Of a stretch of 64,000 bases of DNA, positions 7,062 to 15,787 are shown one piece after another (within the stretch, counting starts at the first letter, position 1; each line of letters opens with the position of its first letter). Source of the stretch: Hymenobacter sp. BT730 (GTDB lineage: Bacteria; Bacteroidota; Bacteroidia; Cytophagales; Hymenobacteraceae); NCBI RefSeq assembly GCF_030542105.1, contig NZ_JAUOFB010000003.1:248001-312000 (forward strand), in the 5' to 3' direction. The notes under the pieces are model-generated. The model did no database searches and was not told the origin of the DNA. It saw only the letters and a program-made list of their open reading frames with translations. The translations under genes and the position numbers were made by a program.

Positions 7062-8271
7062 GCACAGTCCTGGCAGCTACCAACTGCCAGCGGAAGGGCT
7101 CTGGTGCTGCAGCCGGGCCGGTTAAGGAAATACCCGGCTCCAGCGTACGAAGCCACACTTCACCGTTGGCATAATACTCCAACGCAAAAAAGCCTTTTTG
7201 CTCGTGCGTAAAGGCCGCCTGCCCACCAGCCTGTACAAAGGCCGTTTTGCTGCCTGAGCCACTAACCAGATAGTGGCTTCCGTCCCGCTTGAAATACTGC
7301 AGATTGTGGTCGTGGCCGGCGGCGTATACCAGGTTGGGAAACTGCTTTAAGACACGCAGTAAGCGCCGGCGCATATGCCGGTAACGGGGATGCGCCATGT
7401 CTTCTTCGGCGCCTATTAAGGTACGGTAGAGTGGGAATAAGGAGCCCAGGATGGGAAGGGGAATGTAGGCTTTCTTATGAATGGCCGTAAGTGGGAACAT
7501 ATGCTGGCGGGTGGTAAAATTACCGCCGTGCATGGCATTGGAATACAAAGGGTGATGTCCGGCTACCAGGATGCGTTGCTGCTGGTTGTCTCGTAGAATC
7601 TGTAGGAGTTGCTGAAAGGGAGTGCGTCCGTCATCAGGCGGGCATCCATCCAACTCGCCCTGCGGGCGCCGGCCGTGCTGCACCCACCATTGCGTGTTTA
7701 AAACGACTAGTAGTAGCCCCGGGGCTAATTGGAGGGTAACCGGCCCCGGGCACCCGCGAGGTGGTAAATACTGCGCCTGTGGCAGCCAATGGGCTACTAA
7801 CTCTTCCTGCCTTAGTAAATACTCATAGCCATCAGGGCGGCCTTTGTTCCAGTCGTGGTTGCCGCTGAGATACACCACCTGGCCAGTATAGTTCTGAAAT
7901 ACTTCCAACTGGCTTGCCAGGCGGCGCTCTGCCGCCGCCCGACCCGGTGTTTGTTGGGGCGGGATACCGGTAGGATAAACGTTGTCGCCGAGGACGACTA
8001 CGGCGCTGGCTGTGCCGGCGGTTTGTACCCAGTTCCGGAGCAGTTGCAATACAGGGTCGGTGCCATCGGTAGCCACGGCGCCTAAGTCCCCAACCAGGGC
8101 CACGCGGTAAACTGGCTCCACCGTAGGCAGCTGCTGCTCCTGCCATTGGCGGAATTCTGCGCCTACATAGGGCCGTCGGCGAAACCGGCGCTCCATGCGG
8201 AAGCGCAGTAACAGCCATACCAGCAGCAGCGTGAGAATAGCCAGAAAAACATAAGCAGCAACGGAGGGCAC
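7009..8271 (-). CDS. Membrane-anchored calcineurin-like metallophosphoesterase
   Basis: A 420-residue protein with an N-terminal membrane helix (residues 5-24) and an otherwise extracytoplasmic calcineurin-like phosphoesterase domain. The five metal-binding blocks are visible in order: VGDLG, VLGDNVYPTG, LSGNHDW, VAGHHPLYS and AAGHDHNLQYF. These identify a dinuclear metal site, related to the purple-acid-phosphatase branch. The second half carries an SGSGSKT motif and a C-terminal beta segment seen in Bacteroidota relatives. It lies downstream of the LON-domain gene on the same strand (70 bp gap containing a hairpin) and overlaps the lipid kinase tail-to-tail by 53 bp. The substrate is unknown. 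Confidence 0.9.
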   Translation of the reverse strand: MPSVAAYVFLAILTLLLVWLLLRFRMERRFRRRPYVGAEFRQWQEQQLPTVEPVYRVALVGDLGAVATDGTDPVLQLLRNWVQTAGTASAVVVLGDNVYPTGIPPQQTPGRAAAERRLASQLEVFQNYTGQVVYLSGNHDWNKGRPDGYEYLLRQEELVAHWLPQAQYLPPRGCPGPVTLQLAPGLLLVVLNTQWWVQHGRRPQGELDGCPPDDGRTPFQQLLQILRDNQQQRILVAGHHPLYSNAMHGGNFTTRQHMFPLTAIHKKAYIPLPILGSLFPLYRTLIGAEEDMAHPRYRHMRRRLLRVLKQFPNLVYAAGHDHNLQYFKRDGSHYLVSGSGSKTAFVQAGGQAAFTHEQKGFFALEYYANGEVWLRTLEPGISLTGPAAAPEPFRWQLVAARTVPKMTPPTPVSVRVGSAE

Positions 8272-8294
8272 GGCAGGTTGGAGTAATTTCTATG

Positions 8295-8338
8295 GCTATA
8301 CGCAGCCCACCGGCCCAAAGGCCGGGAGTGGGTATAGC
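8295..8338 (-). terminator. Hairpin between LON-domain and phosphoesterase genes
   Basis: An inner perfect stem CCGGCC/GGCCGG with a CAAA loop sits inside outer arms GCTATAC and GTATAGC. It starts just after the stop codon of the LON-domain gene (minus strand). No T tract follows, so it may be a weak terminator or an RNA-stability element. Confidence 0.45.
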
Positions 8339-8341
8339 AGT

Positions 8342-8977
8342 TTAAAAATTTGGGGGCGTCAGATTCTTGAAATGCCCATTGAGCTTTACCCGCTCCTTCA
8401 GCCGTTCGGTTTCCAGCACAATGGGCACAATCTGTTCCAGATGTTCCAGCAGCATCTCTTGCCGCTCATGCTCACTGGTAGCGCTCAGGAGCTGATATTC
8501 CTGCTCAGTACTGAAGCCTACATGGTGCCCGATATCATAGGTGCGATACGCGGAGGGTAGATCCAAAAACATCCGGTGTAGACCCAAGGCATGGTATAGT
8601 TGCTTGATGTAAGCAGTGATGCGCTTCTTCAGGAATGCATCGGGTTCAGGGTCATCTACCAGGTCTTCCACTTTGCCGGCGGCGTAGAGCTTACCCGGAG
8701 CCTGCCGGTAAAATTCCCGCACACGAAACAGGCCCAGCGCCTGGGTACGGATATCCATTTCCCCATTGGGATATACTTTCTCTACATCCAGTAGCCGCAT
8801 TTCAGTGCCTAGTTCCTGCACCTCGGTTCCCAGATACGGCGGGATACCGAACGTGAGGTTTTCCTGCAGGCAGTCGTGCACCAACTCCCGGTAACGGGGC
8901 TCGAAGATGTGCAGGTTGAGCTTTTCACCCGGAAAAACGACCAGGTTCAGCGGAAAAAGCGGGAGCAGGCGAGGCAT
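8342..8977 (-). CDS. LON substrate-binding-domain protein
   Basis: A 211-residue stand-alone version of the Lon protease N-terminal domain (PF02190). It begins with LPLFPLNLVVFPGEKLNLHIFEPRYREL, in which the PL(F/N)-x-VVFPG...L-IFEPRY pattern is diagnostic. There is no AAA+ or protease domain. The C-terminal half is helical and contains a STEQEYQLLSATSEHERQEML segment that is typical of the family in Bacteroidota. Such proteins probably bind unfolded or degron-bearing proteins, but no activity is established. It is transcribed divergently from mtgA, with 117 bp between the start codons. Confidence 0.88.
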   Translation of the reverse strand: MPRLLPLFPLNLVVFPGEKLNLHIFEPRYRELVHDCLQENLTFGIPPYLGTEVQELGTEMRLLDVEKVYPNGEMDIRTQALGLFRVREFYRQAPGKLYAAGKVEDLVDDPEPDAFLKKRITAYIKQLYHALGLHRMFLDLPSAYRTYDIGHHVGFSTEQEYQLLSATSEHERQEMLLEHLEQIVPIVLETERLKERVKLNGHFKNLTPPNF

Positions 8978-9094
8978 AGAGAAACGGCAGAGAGCAGAAA
9001 CAGGAAAGTACGAAAAGCTGCAGTGGGTCCGGTAAATGCGTTAATTTCGCCGCTGGGGTACTTTGTGTGCCGGAGAATAGTAAACCGACGGATC

Positions 9095-9832
9095 TTGACT
9101 GAGTTTTCAAAAAAATGGCGGCAAGCCGTGCGCATCGGCTTACAGGTGGTGGCTTCTGTACTGCTGACAACGGTGGTATGGGTACTTCTTTACCGGTGGG
9201 TGGCGCCTCCTGCCACCTGGCTGATGCTGGAGCGCCGGGCACACCGCCCCGAGGGAAGCTACCAAGGTCTGGTAGATGAGCGGAATATCCGCTATTCGTT
9301 TGTTTCTATGGAGGAAGTGTCGCCACAGGTGCCGCTGGCCCTGGTAGCAGCTGAGGATCAGCGCTTTTTGCAGCATCATGGCTTTGATGTGGATGCCATT
9401 GCCAAAGCCGCCAAGCGCAACCGGGGAAACGGTACGCGCCTGGTGGGCGGCAGCACCATCAGCCAGCAGGTTGCCAAAAATGTATTTCTGTGGAATGGCC
9501 GCAGTTACCTGCGCAAAGGGGCCGAAGCGTACTTCACGGTGCTGATAGAGTTGCTCTGGAACAAGCGCCGCATTCTGGAAATGTACCTGAACGTAGCTGA
9601 AATGGGCGACTGCACTTTTGGGGTAGAAGCAGCTGCGCAGCGCTATTTTCATAAACCGGCGGCCAGTTTGAGTAAAGCGGAAGCAGCCCTGCTGGCGGGG
9701 ATTCTTCCTAACCCTTTGCGTTTTCGGGCCAGCAGCCCCGGCCCGGCTGCCCGGGCTAAGCAATACCGTGTGATGCGCAATATGACTCGCTTGGGTGGGA
9801 CACGATTTGTGCAGCAGGTGCTGGAGGAGTAA
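9095..9832 (+). CDS. mtgA: Monofunctional biosynthetic peptidoglycan transglycosylase
   Basis: A GT51 glycosyltransferase that polymerises lipid II into glycan strands at the outer face of the inner membrane. There is one N-terminal transmembrane helix (about residues 10-31, VASVLLTTVVWVLLYRW). The GT51 motifs follow: AAEDQRFLQHHGFD (catalytic Glu in EDQRF), GGSTISQQVAKN, KGAEAYFTVLIEL, KRRILEMYLNVAEMG and LLAGILPNP. There is no transpeptidase domain, so this is the MtgA type (about 245 aa). The start is a TTG at 9095, just before the conserved basic stretch; a GTG at 9065 is the alternative and would place the start close behind a TACTTTG promoter-like element at 9058-9064. Confidence 0.9.
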   Translation: MTEFSKKWRQAVRIGLQVVASVLLTTVVWVLLYRWVAPPATWLMLERRAHRPEGSYQGLVDERNIRYSFVSMEEVSPQVPLALVAAEDQRFLQHHGFDVDAIAKAAKRNRGNGTRLVGGSTISQQVAKNVFLWNGRSYLRKGAEAYFTVLIELLWNKRRILEMYLNVAEMGDCTFGVEAAAQRYFHKPAASLSKAEAALLAGILPNPLRFRASSPGPAARAKQYRVMRNMTRLGGTRFVQQVLEE

Positions 9833-9968
9833 CGGGGAATTTATAGGCAGACTATGATTAGTTTGTTTGCCTTTGCGCGAAAGTGCCCAACTCCTTTTAA
9901 TACTTCTCCTACACTGTGAATTGCAGCTTGATTTCCAGCGTTAACGATTGCCCCCAGAATCTGCTCAG

Positions 9969-10406
9969 ATGAAGAACCGATTACTCGTATTTGCCTTAAG
10001 TGCCCTGCTTACCTCCGCTTGCGCCGTCAGCCGCCCTGCCGCCATGCGTCAGGATATTGGCAGGGTGCTGAGCACCCAAACTGCCGCCTGGAACCGTGGG
10101 GACGTAGCCGGCTTTATGCAGGGCTACTGGCAGTCTGACTCCCTGGTTTTCATCGGTAAAAAAGGGCTAACCTATGGCTGGCAGCCCACGCTGGACAACT
10201 ACCGCCGCAGCTACCCCGATGCGGCTGCTATGGGCCAACTGACTTTTTCGAACCTACATATCCAGCCCCTTAGCAGCACTGCCGCCCAGGTCATCGGCAA
10301 ATGGCACTTGGCCCGCCCCAATCTGGGTGACCTGGAAGGCCATTTTCTATTGGTGATGCGCCGCCTGAATGGTCATTGGGTAATCGTAGCCGACCATTCC
10401 AGTTAG
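9969..10406 (+). CDS. NTF2/SnoaL-like lipoprotein (DUF4440 type)
   Basis: A 145-residue lipoprotein: signal peptide MKNRLLVFALSALLTSAC with lipid attachment at Cys18. The mature domain begins with a helix containing LSTQTAAWNRGDVAGFMQGYW, the classic start of DUF4440/SnoaL-like NTF2-fold domains (Q-x-x-AWN-x-GD-x-x-x-FM). It continues with GWQPTLDNYRRSYPD and ends in strands (GHFLLVMRRLNGHWVIVADHSS). NTF2 folds may bind small molecules or be catalytic; no specific function is claimed. The stop codon overlaps the stop of the convergent App1-type gene by 4 bp (TTAG). Confidence 0.85.
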   Translation: MKNRLLVFALSALLTSACAVSRPAAMRQDIGRVLSTQTAAWNRGDVAGFMQGYWQSDSLVFIGKKGLTYGWQPTLDNYRRSYPDAAAMGQLTFSNLHIQPLSSTAAQVIGKWHLARPNLGDLEGHFLLVMRRLNGHWVIVADHSS

Positions 10407-11605
10407 CCCTTTTCCACAGTAGGTGCCGGTTTGGTACCGCCTTGTTCCTGGGCTTCGGTTGGGTCTTCGGAAGTAGCCTGGTCCTTTTCCTTCTCCTCCT
10501 GAACTGCTGCAATAGTTTCCGTGAAGATGAGGCCGGCGCTGGCGGCATGCTTGGCGGCCTGTACGGTATCCTTAACCAGCAGCATTTCCACCTTATCGCC
10601 CCGCAATTCCTCCGATACTTTCTCAACCAGGGCCGCCCGGTCAGGGCGTTGCACGTCTCGGATGTAAATGGCCAGAATACGGCCCGGATACCGGCGTACT
10701 ACTTCCCGGTAAATATTGGCATCCTCCTGCCCACTGTCGCCCACCAGCACAAAGGGCAGGGTAGGATAGGTTAGCAGCAGGTTTTCAATCTCCCGCAGCT
10801 TATGGCCGTGGTGCGTAGATGCCTCTCCGGGCTGTTTGCCTGCCAGGGCCATATCGCGCAGCAAGATGGGGCCGGCCGGAATTTCATTGAGCTCCAGAAA
10901 GTCTTCCAAGAGGTCGTATAAGTTCCAGGGGCTGCTGCTTACGTAGAAAAACGGGTTGTTGCGCTTACCATTGCGCCCTAGTTGCAGGGCGCGATAAAAC
11001 TCTGCTACGCCCTCAAACGGCATGCGCGAGCGGGCATTGCGCAGCAACACAATGCGCGCCATGCGTAGTAGATCGGTAGCGGAGGTCTGAATTACGGTAT
11101 CATCCAGGTCGCTGATAATGCCATATTCAGCGTCGGGTGGGGGGATGAGGACGCGGGCAGTGGCGCTAAGGCCGGCTACCGGCGCAGAGATGCGCGCAGG
11201 TGGGGCCATCAGCCGAACATCCACCGGGTACCATAAATAATTTTCCGGCTCCCGCAGGCTTTTAGGTGCCAGGTTAAGCGAGAAATACCCTTCCTCATCG
11301 GTTACAATGGTGTGCGAAGTACCGTCGCCGGGCTCAATACTGAGTTGGGCACCGGGAATTTCGGTGCTTTCAAAACGCTGATACATATTCACCAGGTTCT
11401 GCCACCGCGAGTCCGTATCGGCTGGTTCTGCCAAAGACTTATCTGCCAGCAATCTGCCTTTCACATAGAGTCGCTCCTTAGTGCCGTAGCTGCGGTAGGG
11501 CACCAACTGTAACGGGTCCAGCAGGCCCAGCCGAATGCGCGCCGTCAAAGCCAGGTCGTCGATGTGTTCTGCCAGGTTGCCAATGCGGTTAAAGAAAGAA
11601 GCCAT
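10403..11605 (-). CDS. App1-type phosphatidate phosphatase domain protein (DUF2183)
   Basis: A 400-residue cytoplasmic protein. Residues ~45-155 form a beta-rich domain (GAQLSIEPGDGTSHT... DEEGYFSLNL). Residues ~160-345 form the HAD-like DUF2183 domain of yeast App1, with the catalytic aspartates in ISDLDDTVIQT (residues 164-174), the second block FFYVSSSPWNLYDLL and FVLVGDSGQEDANIY as the acidic motif. App1 dephosphorylates phosphatidic acid, so membrane-lipid turnover is the likely role, fitting the lipid kinase nearby at 6159. The C-terminal 55 residues are a low-complexity Glu/Lys/Thr/Pro tail. It is preceded on the same strand by a terminator, so it has its own promoter. Confidence 0.87.
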   Translation of the reverse strand: MASFFNRIGNLAEHIDDLALTARIRLGLLDPLQLVPYRSYGTKERLYVKGRLLADKSLAEPADTDSRWQNLVNMYQRFESTEIPGAQLSIEPGDGTSHTIVTDEEGYFSLNLAPKSLREPENYLWYPVDVRLMAPPARISAPVAGLSATARVLIPPPDAEYGIISDLDDTVIQTSATDLLRMARIVLLRNARSRMPFEGVAEFYRALQLGRNGKRNNPFFYVSSSPWNLYDLLEDFLELNEIPAGPILLRDMALAGKQPGEASTHHGHKLREIENLLLTYPTLPFVLVGDSGQEDANIYREVVRRYPGRILAIYIRDVQRPDRAALVEKVSEELRGDKVEMLLVKDTVQAAKHAASAGLIFTETIAAVQEEKEKDQATSEDPTEAQEQGGTKPAPTVEKG

Positions 11606-11669
11606 TCGATGAATATTCAGGAGAAACGATACAGGGGATACGCGGAGTTATAAAGGCGGGGTTGCAAAA

Positions 11670-11710
11670 AAAAGACTGGCGGGCTGCGTCATGCAGTCCG
11701 CCAGTCTTTT
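11670..11710 (-). terminator. Rho-independent terminator of the M48 gene
   Basis: An 18-bp stem with one G-U pair and a GTCAT loop. It is followed on the minus strand by a run of eight T. It lies about 30 bp past the stop codon of the second M48 peptidase gene. Confidence 0.9.
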
Positions 11711-11740
11711 ACAGTTTGGCTAAAGAGAAGTCAGGCAGTC

Positions 11741-12553
11741 TTACAGGATGCGTTTCAACTCTTCAAAGTTATTGTTGTCTACGGTGCGGCCTTTGCAGTT
11801 CAGCTCATTGGCTTTGGCTTCAATAGCTTCAATGCGGCTGCCGGGGTCGGGGTGGGTGCTCAGGAACTCAGGCTGGCTGGCCGTGCCTTCGGCCTGCGCC
11901 TTAATGAAGAAACCAGCAGCACCGTCGCAGGCATAAGTGGTTTTGTTGAGGTACACGACAGAGTATTCATCCGCTTCCCGCTCGTAGTCGCGGCTGAATT
12001 TGAGCTGACCCAGGCCGGCGGCAATTTCAGCCAGCTGATTTGGGTTCTCGCCCAGCACCAGGCTCAGCAGCACCGAAATGCCATACTGTTGTTGCAGCGC
12101 CTTGGAGGTGTGGCGGCGGTCGGCGTGGGCAATTTCGTGACCCAACACACCCGCCAGCTGGCTTTCATTGTCCAGAAACTTAATCAGACCGGTATACACA
12201 TAAATGTGGCCGCCAGGCGTAGCAAAGGCATTCTGGATGTTGTCATCTTTAATGATTTTGACATCCCAGGGAAACTCGTTGCGGTAGGTCAGTCCACCTG
12301 AGTTCAGTACCCGGTTTACTACGCCATCCAGCAGCTGGTAGGCACGCTGGTTTTTGGTGTCAGTACGCAATAGCAGCTGGCCTTTTGCCGCATAGGTGGA
12401 GTCCGTTTCGTGAGCTACTTTCTCGCCCAGCGCCTTATCATCTTCCACGGAGAAAAACAGCCGGTCGCCGTTGGCATCCTTGGTGCAGGACGAGGCGCCC
12501 ATAGAAAACACCAGGGCCAGCAACAAGTAAGGGGTACGCAATATTCTAAGCAT
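11741..12553 (-). CDS. M48 family metalloprotease lipoprotein
   Basis: A 270-residue BepA/LoiP-like M48 peptidase anchored as a lipoprotein: signal peptide MLRILRTPYLLLALVFSMGASSC with the lipid-bearing Cys at 23. The zinc site is GHEIAHADRRH (HExxH at 139-143), with the third ligand in FSRDYEREADEYSVVYL. NAFATPGGHIYVYTGL and FLSTHPDPGSRIEAIEAKA flank the active site as in periplasmic M48 enzymes. It differs from the paralogue at 5240-6052 mainly in being a clear lipoprotein. A role in outer-membrane protein quality control is inferred from characterised relatives. Confidence 0.92.
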   Translation of the reverse strand: MLRILRTPYLLLALVFSMGASSCTKDANGDRLFFSVEDDKALGEKVAHETDSTYAAKGQLLLRTDTKNQRAYQLLDGVVNRVLNSGGLTYRNEFPWDVKIIKDDNIQNAFATPGGHIYVYTGLIKFLDNESQLAGVLGHEIAHADRRHTSKALQQQYGISVLLSLVLGENPNQLAEIAAGLGQLKFSRDYEREADEYSVVYLNKTTYACDGAAGFFIKAQAEGTASQPEFLSTHPDPGSRIEAIEAKANELNCKGRTVDNNNFEELKRIL

Positions 12554-12877
12554 GATACAATAGGAAAAAGGAGAAACAAAGGAGCAATTGGGGGCGCAGA
12601 TGAAAAAACGGTGCCAGAAACAACGGCCTTCGATACGGCCTGGTATAGCATCCTGTTGCCAAAAACATCTTTTTATGGACTCCGGCGGCGCATTAGGCTG
12701 ATTCTCCGGGTGCTAAATTTTATATCCAAGCAATGCAGTAGCTGCATTCCAGCGCTTTTCAGAAAACAATAGCAGCCCAAAACCAGGGCTACTTCAGCAT
12801 GCCGTTACTTTTCACCTGTGCCTGCGTACAGCCTAGGCCGTGTCTGTATTTTGCGCGACCGGTTTTACCCTGTGCTT
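12554..12877. other. Divergent intergenic region, 324 bp
   Basis: Non-coding DNA between the leftward M48 lipoprotein gene and the rightward topoisomerase IB gene. It is AT-richer than its surroundings near 12660-12730. It contains a short perfect inverted repeat, AATGCAG-tag-CTGCATT at 12732-12748, which could be an operator. I see no RNA gene and no convincing consensus promoter; TATTTTG at 12847-12853 is a near match to the -7 element. Confidence 0.4.
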
Positions 12878-14011
12878 ATGCCTATTACTGCTCAGCCCCG
12901 GCTGAAAATCAGAAAGAAATTCCTCACTGCCGAGGAAGAAGCCCACGTACTCTATAAAAACCCGGCTCGGCAGGCCGAATTAGCCGGGCTGCGCTACTAT
13001 AACGATACACACCCCGGCCTTACCCGCCGTAGCACCCGGGCAGGCAACTTTACCTACCACGATGCGAAGGGAAGCAAGATTACCGACGAGAAAACCCTGG
13101 CCCGCATCCACGGCTTCGTAATCCCTCCGGCCTGGACCGATGTTTGGATAGCGCCCACCGCTACTGCCCACCTGCAGGTAACTGGGCGCGATGCCAAAGG
13201 CCGCAAGCAGTATATCTATCATCCAGCCTGGGACCAGGCCCGTAGCTTCACGAAGTTTAGCCGGTTGCAGGCTTTTGGCGAGAAGCTTGCCGAACTACGC
13301 CACCAGTTGCAGAAAGACCTGGCCCGGCCGCAGCTGGATAAGCGCAAGGTGGTTGCCCTGGTGCTGTCACTCATGGATCAGTCTTTTATCAGAATAGGCA
13401 GTCGCGAGTATGCCCGCAAAAACAAAAGCTATGGCTTAACCACTCTGCGTGACCGGCACGTGCAGGTGGCCGGCGCCGATGTGCGCTTTCAATTTGTGGG
13501 TAAAAAAGGAGTTGCGCACGATGTGCTGATACACGACCGGAAGCTGGCCCGCCTGGTGCAGAAGTGCAAGGAAATTCCCGGCCAACACCTGTTTCAATAT
13601 TATGATGGCGAAGGCAACCACGTAGAAATTGAGTCCGGCGATGTGAATGATTATTTAAAGGAGGTAACCGGCCTGAGCCTCTCTGCCAAGGACTTCCGCA
13701 CCTGGGGCGGTACCGTTAAAATGGTGGAGTGCCTGGAAGCCGTGCTAAACGAGCATCCGGAGTTTCCTAAGCCCAAAACCCTGAAGCATGCCGTGAAAGA
13801 AGTTGCTGTGAACCTGGGTAACACGCCCACAGTTTGCTCTAAATACTACATTCACCCGCAGGTGGTAGAGCTGTTTAATACTGATAAGCTACTGGATTAC
13901 CTGCGTCGCCATGATGCTGACCCTGCCCAAAACGACTTGCTGACGCCCACTGAGCACATGATTCTGGACATGCTGCAGGCACTAGGCCCACCCGCTCCCG
14001 AAGCTAAGTAA
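12878..14011 (+). CDS. DNA topoisomerase IB
   Basis: A bacterial type IB topoisomerase (377 aa), which relaxes supercoils through a 3'-phosphotyrosine. The N-terminal domain has GLRYYNDTHPGLTRR and the conserved IPPAWTDVWI, then GRDAKGRKQYIYHPAW. The catalytic domain has ALVLSLMDQSFIRIGSREYARKNKSYGLTTL (catalytic Arg within IRIGS), FRTWGGT (H/R-x-x-R-T-W region) and CSKYYIHP, with the nucleophile Tyr324 at the usual place. The start at 12878 (MPITAQPRLKIRKKF) is preferred over an upstream in-frame ATG at 12818, which adds 20 residues unlike the family. It stands alone, convergent with the kinase-like lipoprotein gene. Confidence 0.93.
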   Translation: MPITAQPRLKIRKKFLTAEEEAHVLYKNPARQAELAGLRYYNDTHPGLTRRSTRAGNFTYHDAKGSKITDEKTLARIHGFVIPPAWTDVWIAPTATAHLQVTGRDAKGRKQYIYHPAWDQARSFTKFSRLQAFGEKLAELRHQLQKDLARPQLDKRKVVALVLSLMDQSFIRIGSREYARKNKSYGLTTLRDRHVQVAGADVRFQFVGKKGVAHDVLIHDRKLARLVQKCKEIPGQHLFQYYDGEGNHVEIESGDVNDYLKEVTGLSLSAKDFRTWGGTVKMVECLEAVLNEHPEFPKPKTLKHAVKEVAVNLGNTPTVCSKYYIHPQVVELFNTDKLLDYLRRHDADPAQNDLLTPTEHMILDMLQALGPPAPEAK

Positions 14012-14039
14012 GACGTATAGAAAGGAGGGAGGCTGTTGC

Positions 14040-15650
14040 TTAAGAGCCTTCCCGATCATAGGCGTGCATTTTTACGCCTTTGGTGGTCTTGTCCCGGGTG
14101 CTGGGGCCTTTAATTAGCTCATTATCCCGGTTGGTATCGTAATAAAAGGTTTTATTCCCCAAACCCCGCACCCTGGACTTATCGATAACTACATCAGGTT
14201 TAGGTCCACCATAAATATCTACCCGAATGCCTTGGCGTACATCACCGCTGAGTTCAAAAATATCCTGTCCACCCAGGCCGTGCAGTGTCAGGCGGCGGGT
14301 TTCATCGGTGCGGAAAGTGCGCTGGTAGCAAAGGCTGTCGGCGCGGTATTTATCGTCTTTCTCCGTAATGCGGTACATGCTCACGCGGGTGGTAGAATCC
14401 GTCAGCCGTTCTACCAGGAAGCGTTCTGCCTTATCAGTGCCCGGGATGGTGACGTGGCGGGCCAGCAAATGATAGAATGTGTTGGCGGCCTGGGTCAAAG
14501 CCGCCCGGCGGGCTTGCAGGGCCTGCCGGGTACGGGCACCTTCCTGGGCAAATACCGCCGCGGGAAAGCGGAGCAGGGCGGCATCAATTACGGAGTCGGT
14601 CAGTTGCCGCTGCAAAAGGCTGGCTTGCTGCTGAAACTGGGACCTGGAAATTTCATGCAACGCTCGGGCATCAATAAACCGGGCATTTTTAACCAGGCCT
14701 TCTATGTCTTCGTAGCGGGGCTTAAATGTGCGAAACTTACGAATGGCCCAACGCCGGCTGGCCAGCCAGGGCAGCAAACCATCATTGAAGCGGTAAAACA
14801 CCTGGTCCCGATCTTTGGGTACTGCCTGGTAGCGCGTGCGGCCGTTCTGCTCATACACCGCCCACTGCCACTGACCCTCGTGCCGGTCCCAGTCCCCCAG
14901 CCAGATATCAAAGAGGCGGGCGCGGGCAAACATAACTTCATCTATCTGATGCGTGGGGTCTGCATACCGTTGTTCCAGCATGTCTTCTGAACCCACAATA
15001 TTGGTGGCTTTTCCAAAAGCCGGCGTGAGGTTCTCTTTGCCAGACTGCTTTTCCTCCAGTAGCGTTACCTTCCCCTGAAACCGCTTCGAAAATGGCCCCA
15101 AGGTGGAATCAGTGCCGGCTACATAGAAAGGACGGGGGGTGGTATGCAGCAGCCCGGCGGCTTGTGCCAACGGGGGCACCACAAAAGCCGCGTATGGGTT
15201 GCCTGCTGATGTCTGGTCGCGCACCAGCGTGAGCAGGAAGGTTTTCCGCATTACTTTAGGTAAGGTCTTAAATGGATCCTTATCTAAGGTGCGCAGCACA
15301 TAGCTGCGCCCATCGGCCGCATCCAGCGTGAGGCTGGTGGTCTGAAAGCCACCACCCATTTTTCCTGGTGTGAGCACAGTGCCTGGTACCGCCGTGCGCA
15401 AGCTAAGCACAGGCAAAGCTACCGGCGTGGCCCAAACCTGGCGGTAGTGCTTGCCCAGCAGTGCATTATGTAACCACCCCCGTTGGTAGTGCCGGCCAGC
15501 CGTTACCCAGGTACTATCTGCGCCGGTGGGGCGGAGGCCGGCAGGATCAGGTACCCGCGCATCCGGCTGAAAATAGGGCTGACGGGCACAGCCCATCAAA
15601 ACCAAAAAAGCAAATAGGGAAGCACGGTAGGAATAGGGCATAGCACGCAA
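14040..15650 (-). CDS. Lipoprotein with FAM20/HipA-like kinase motifs
   Basis: A 536-residue lipoprotein: MRAMPYSYRASLFAFLVLMGC, lipid attachment at Cys21 (an ATG three codons downstream, at 15641, is an alternative start). I do not recognise a named family, but the layout resembles atypical kinases: a basic strand SYVLRTLDKDP (Lys124, ~117-126), a conserved MRKTFLLTLVRDQTS helix, a loop WLGDWDRHEGQW (Asp255-Arg-His257), and PKDRDQVFYRFNDGLL (Asp280/Asp282). GDWDRH followed ~25 residues later by an Asp-rich segment is how FAM20-type secreted kinases and HipA/PI3K-like enzymes place catalytic loop and metal ligand. The C-terminal ~180 residues are beta-rich. It is divergent from its paralogue at 15788. 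Kinase activity is inference. Confidence 0.8.
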   Translation of the reverse strand: MRAMPYSYRASLFAFLVLMGCARQPYFQPDARVPDPAGLRPTGADSTWVTAGRHYQRGWLHNALLGKHYRQVWATPVALPVLSLRTAVPGTVLTPGKMGGGFQTTSLTLDAADGRSYVLRTLDKDPFKTLPKVMRKTFLLTLVRDQTSAGNPYAAFVVPPLAQAAGLLHTTPRPFYVAGTDSTLGPFSKRFQGKVTLLEEKQSGKENLTPAFGKATNIVGSEDMLEQRYADPTHQIDEVMFARARLFDIWLGDWDRHEGQWQWAVYEQNGRTRYQAVPKDRDQVFYRFNDGLLPWLASRRWAIRKFRTFKPRYEDIEGLVKNARFIDARALHEISRSQFQQQASLLQRQLTDSVIDAALLRFPAAVFAQEGARTRQALQARRAALTQAANTFYHLLARHVTIPGTDKAERFLVERLTDSTTRVSMYRITEKDDKYRADSLCYQRTFRTDETRRLTLHGLGGQDIFELSGDVRQGIRVDIYGGPKPDVVIDKSRVRGLGNKTFYYDTNRDNELIKGPSTRDKTTKGVKMHAYDREGS

Positions 15651-15787
15651 AAACGCAGTTGCTATCCTCTAACGCAAGTTTCACTGAAAGGTAAACCTCC
15701 ACAGTATCCACAACCGTCAGGGCCCGCTTACGGTATACTCTTAGTGGCATTTCGCGCTGCTACGTTCCTCGCTTCAATTCCGCAACT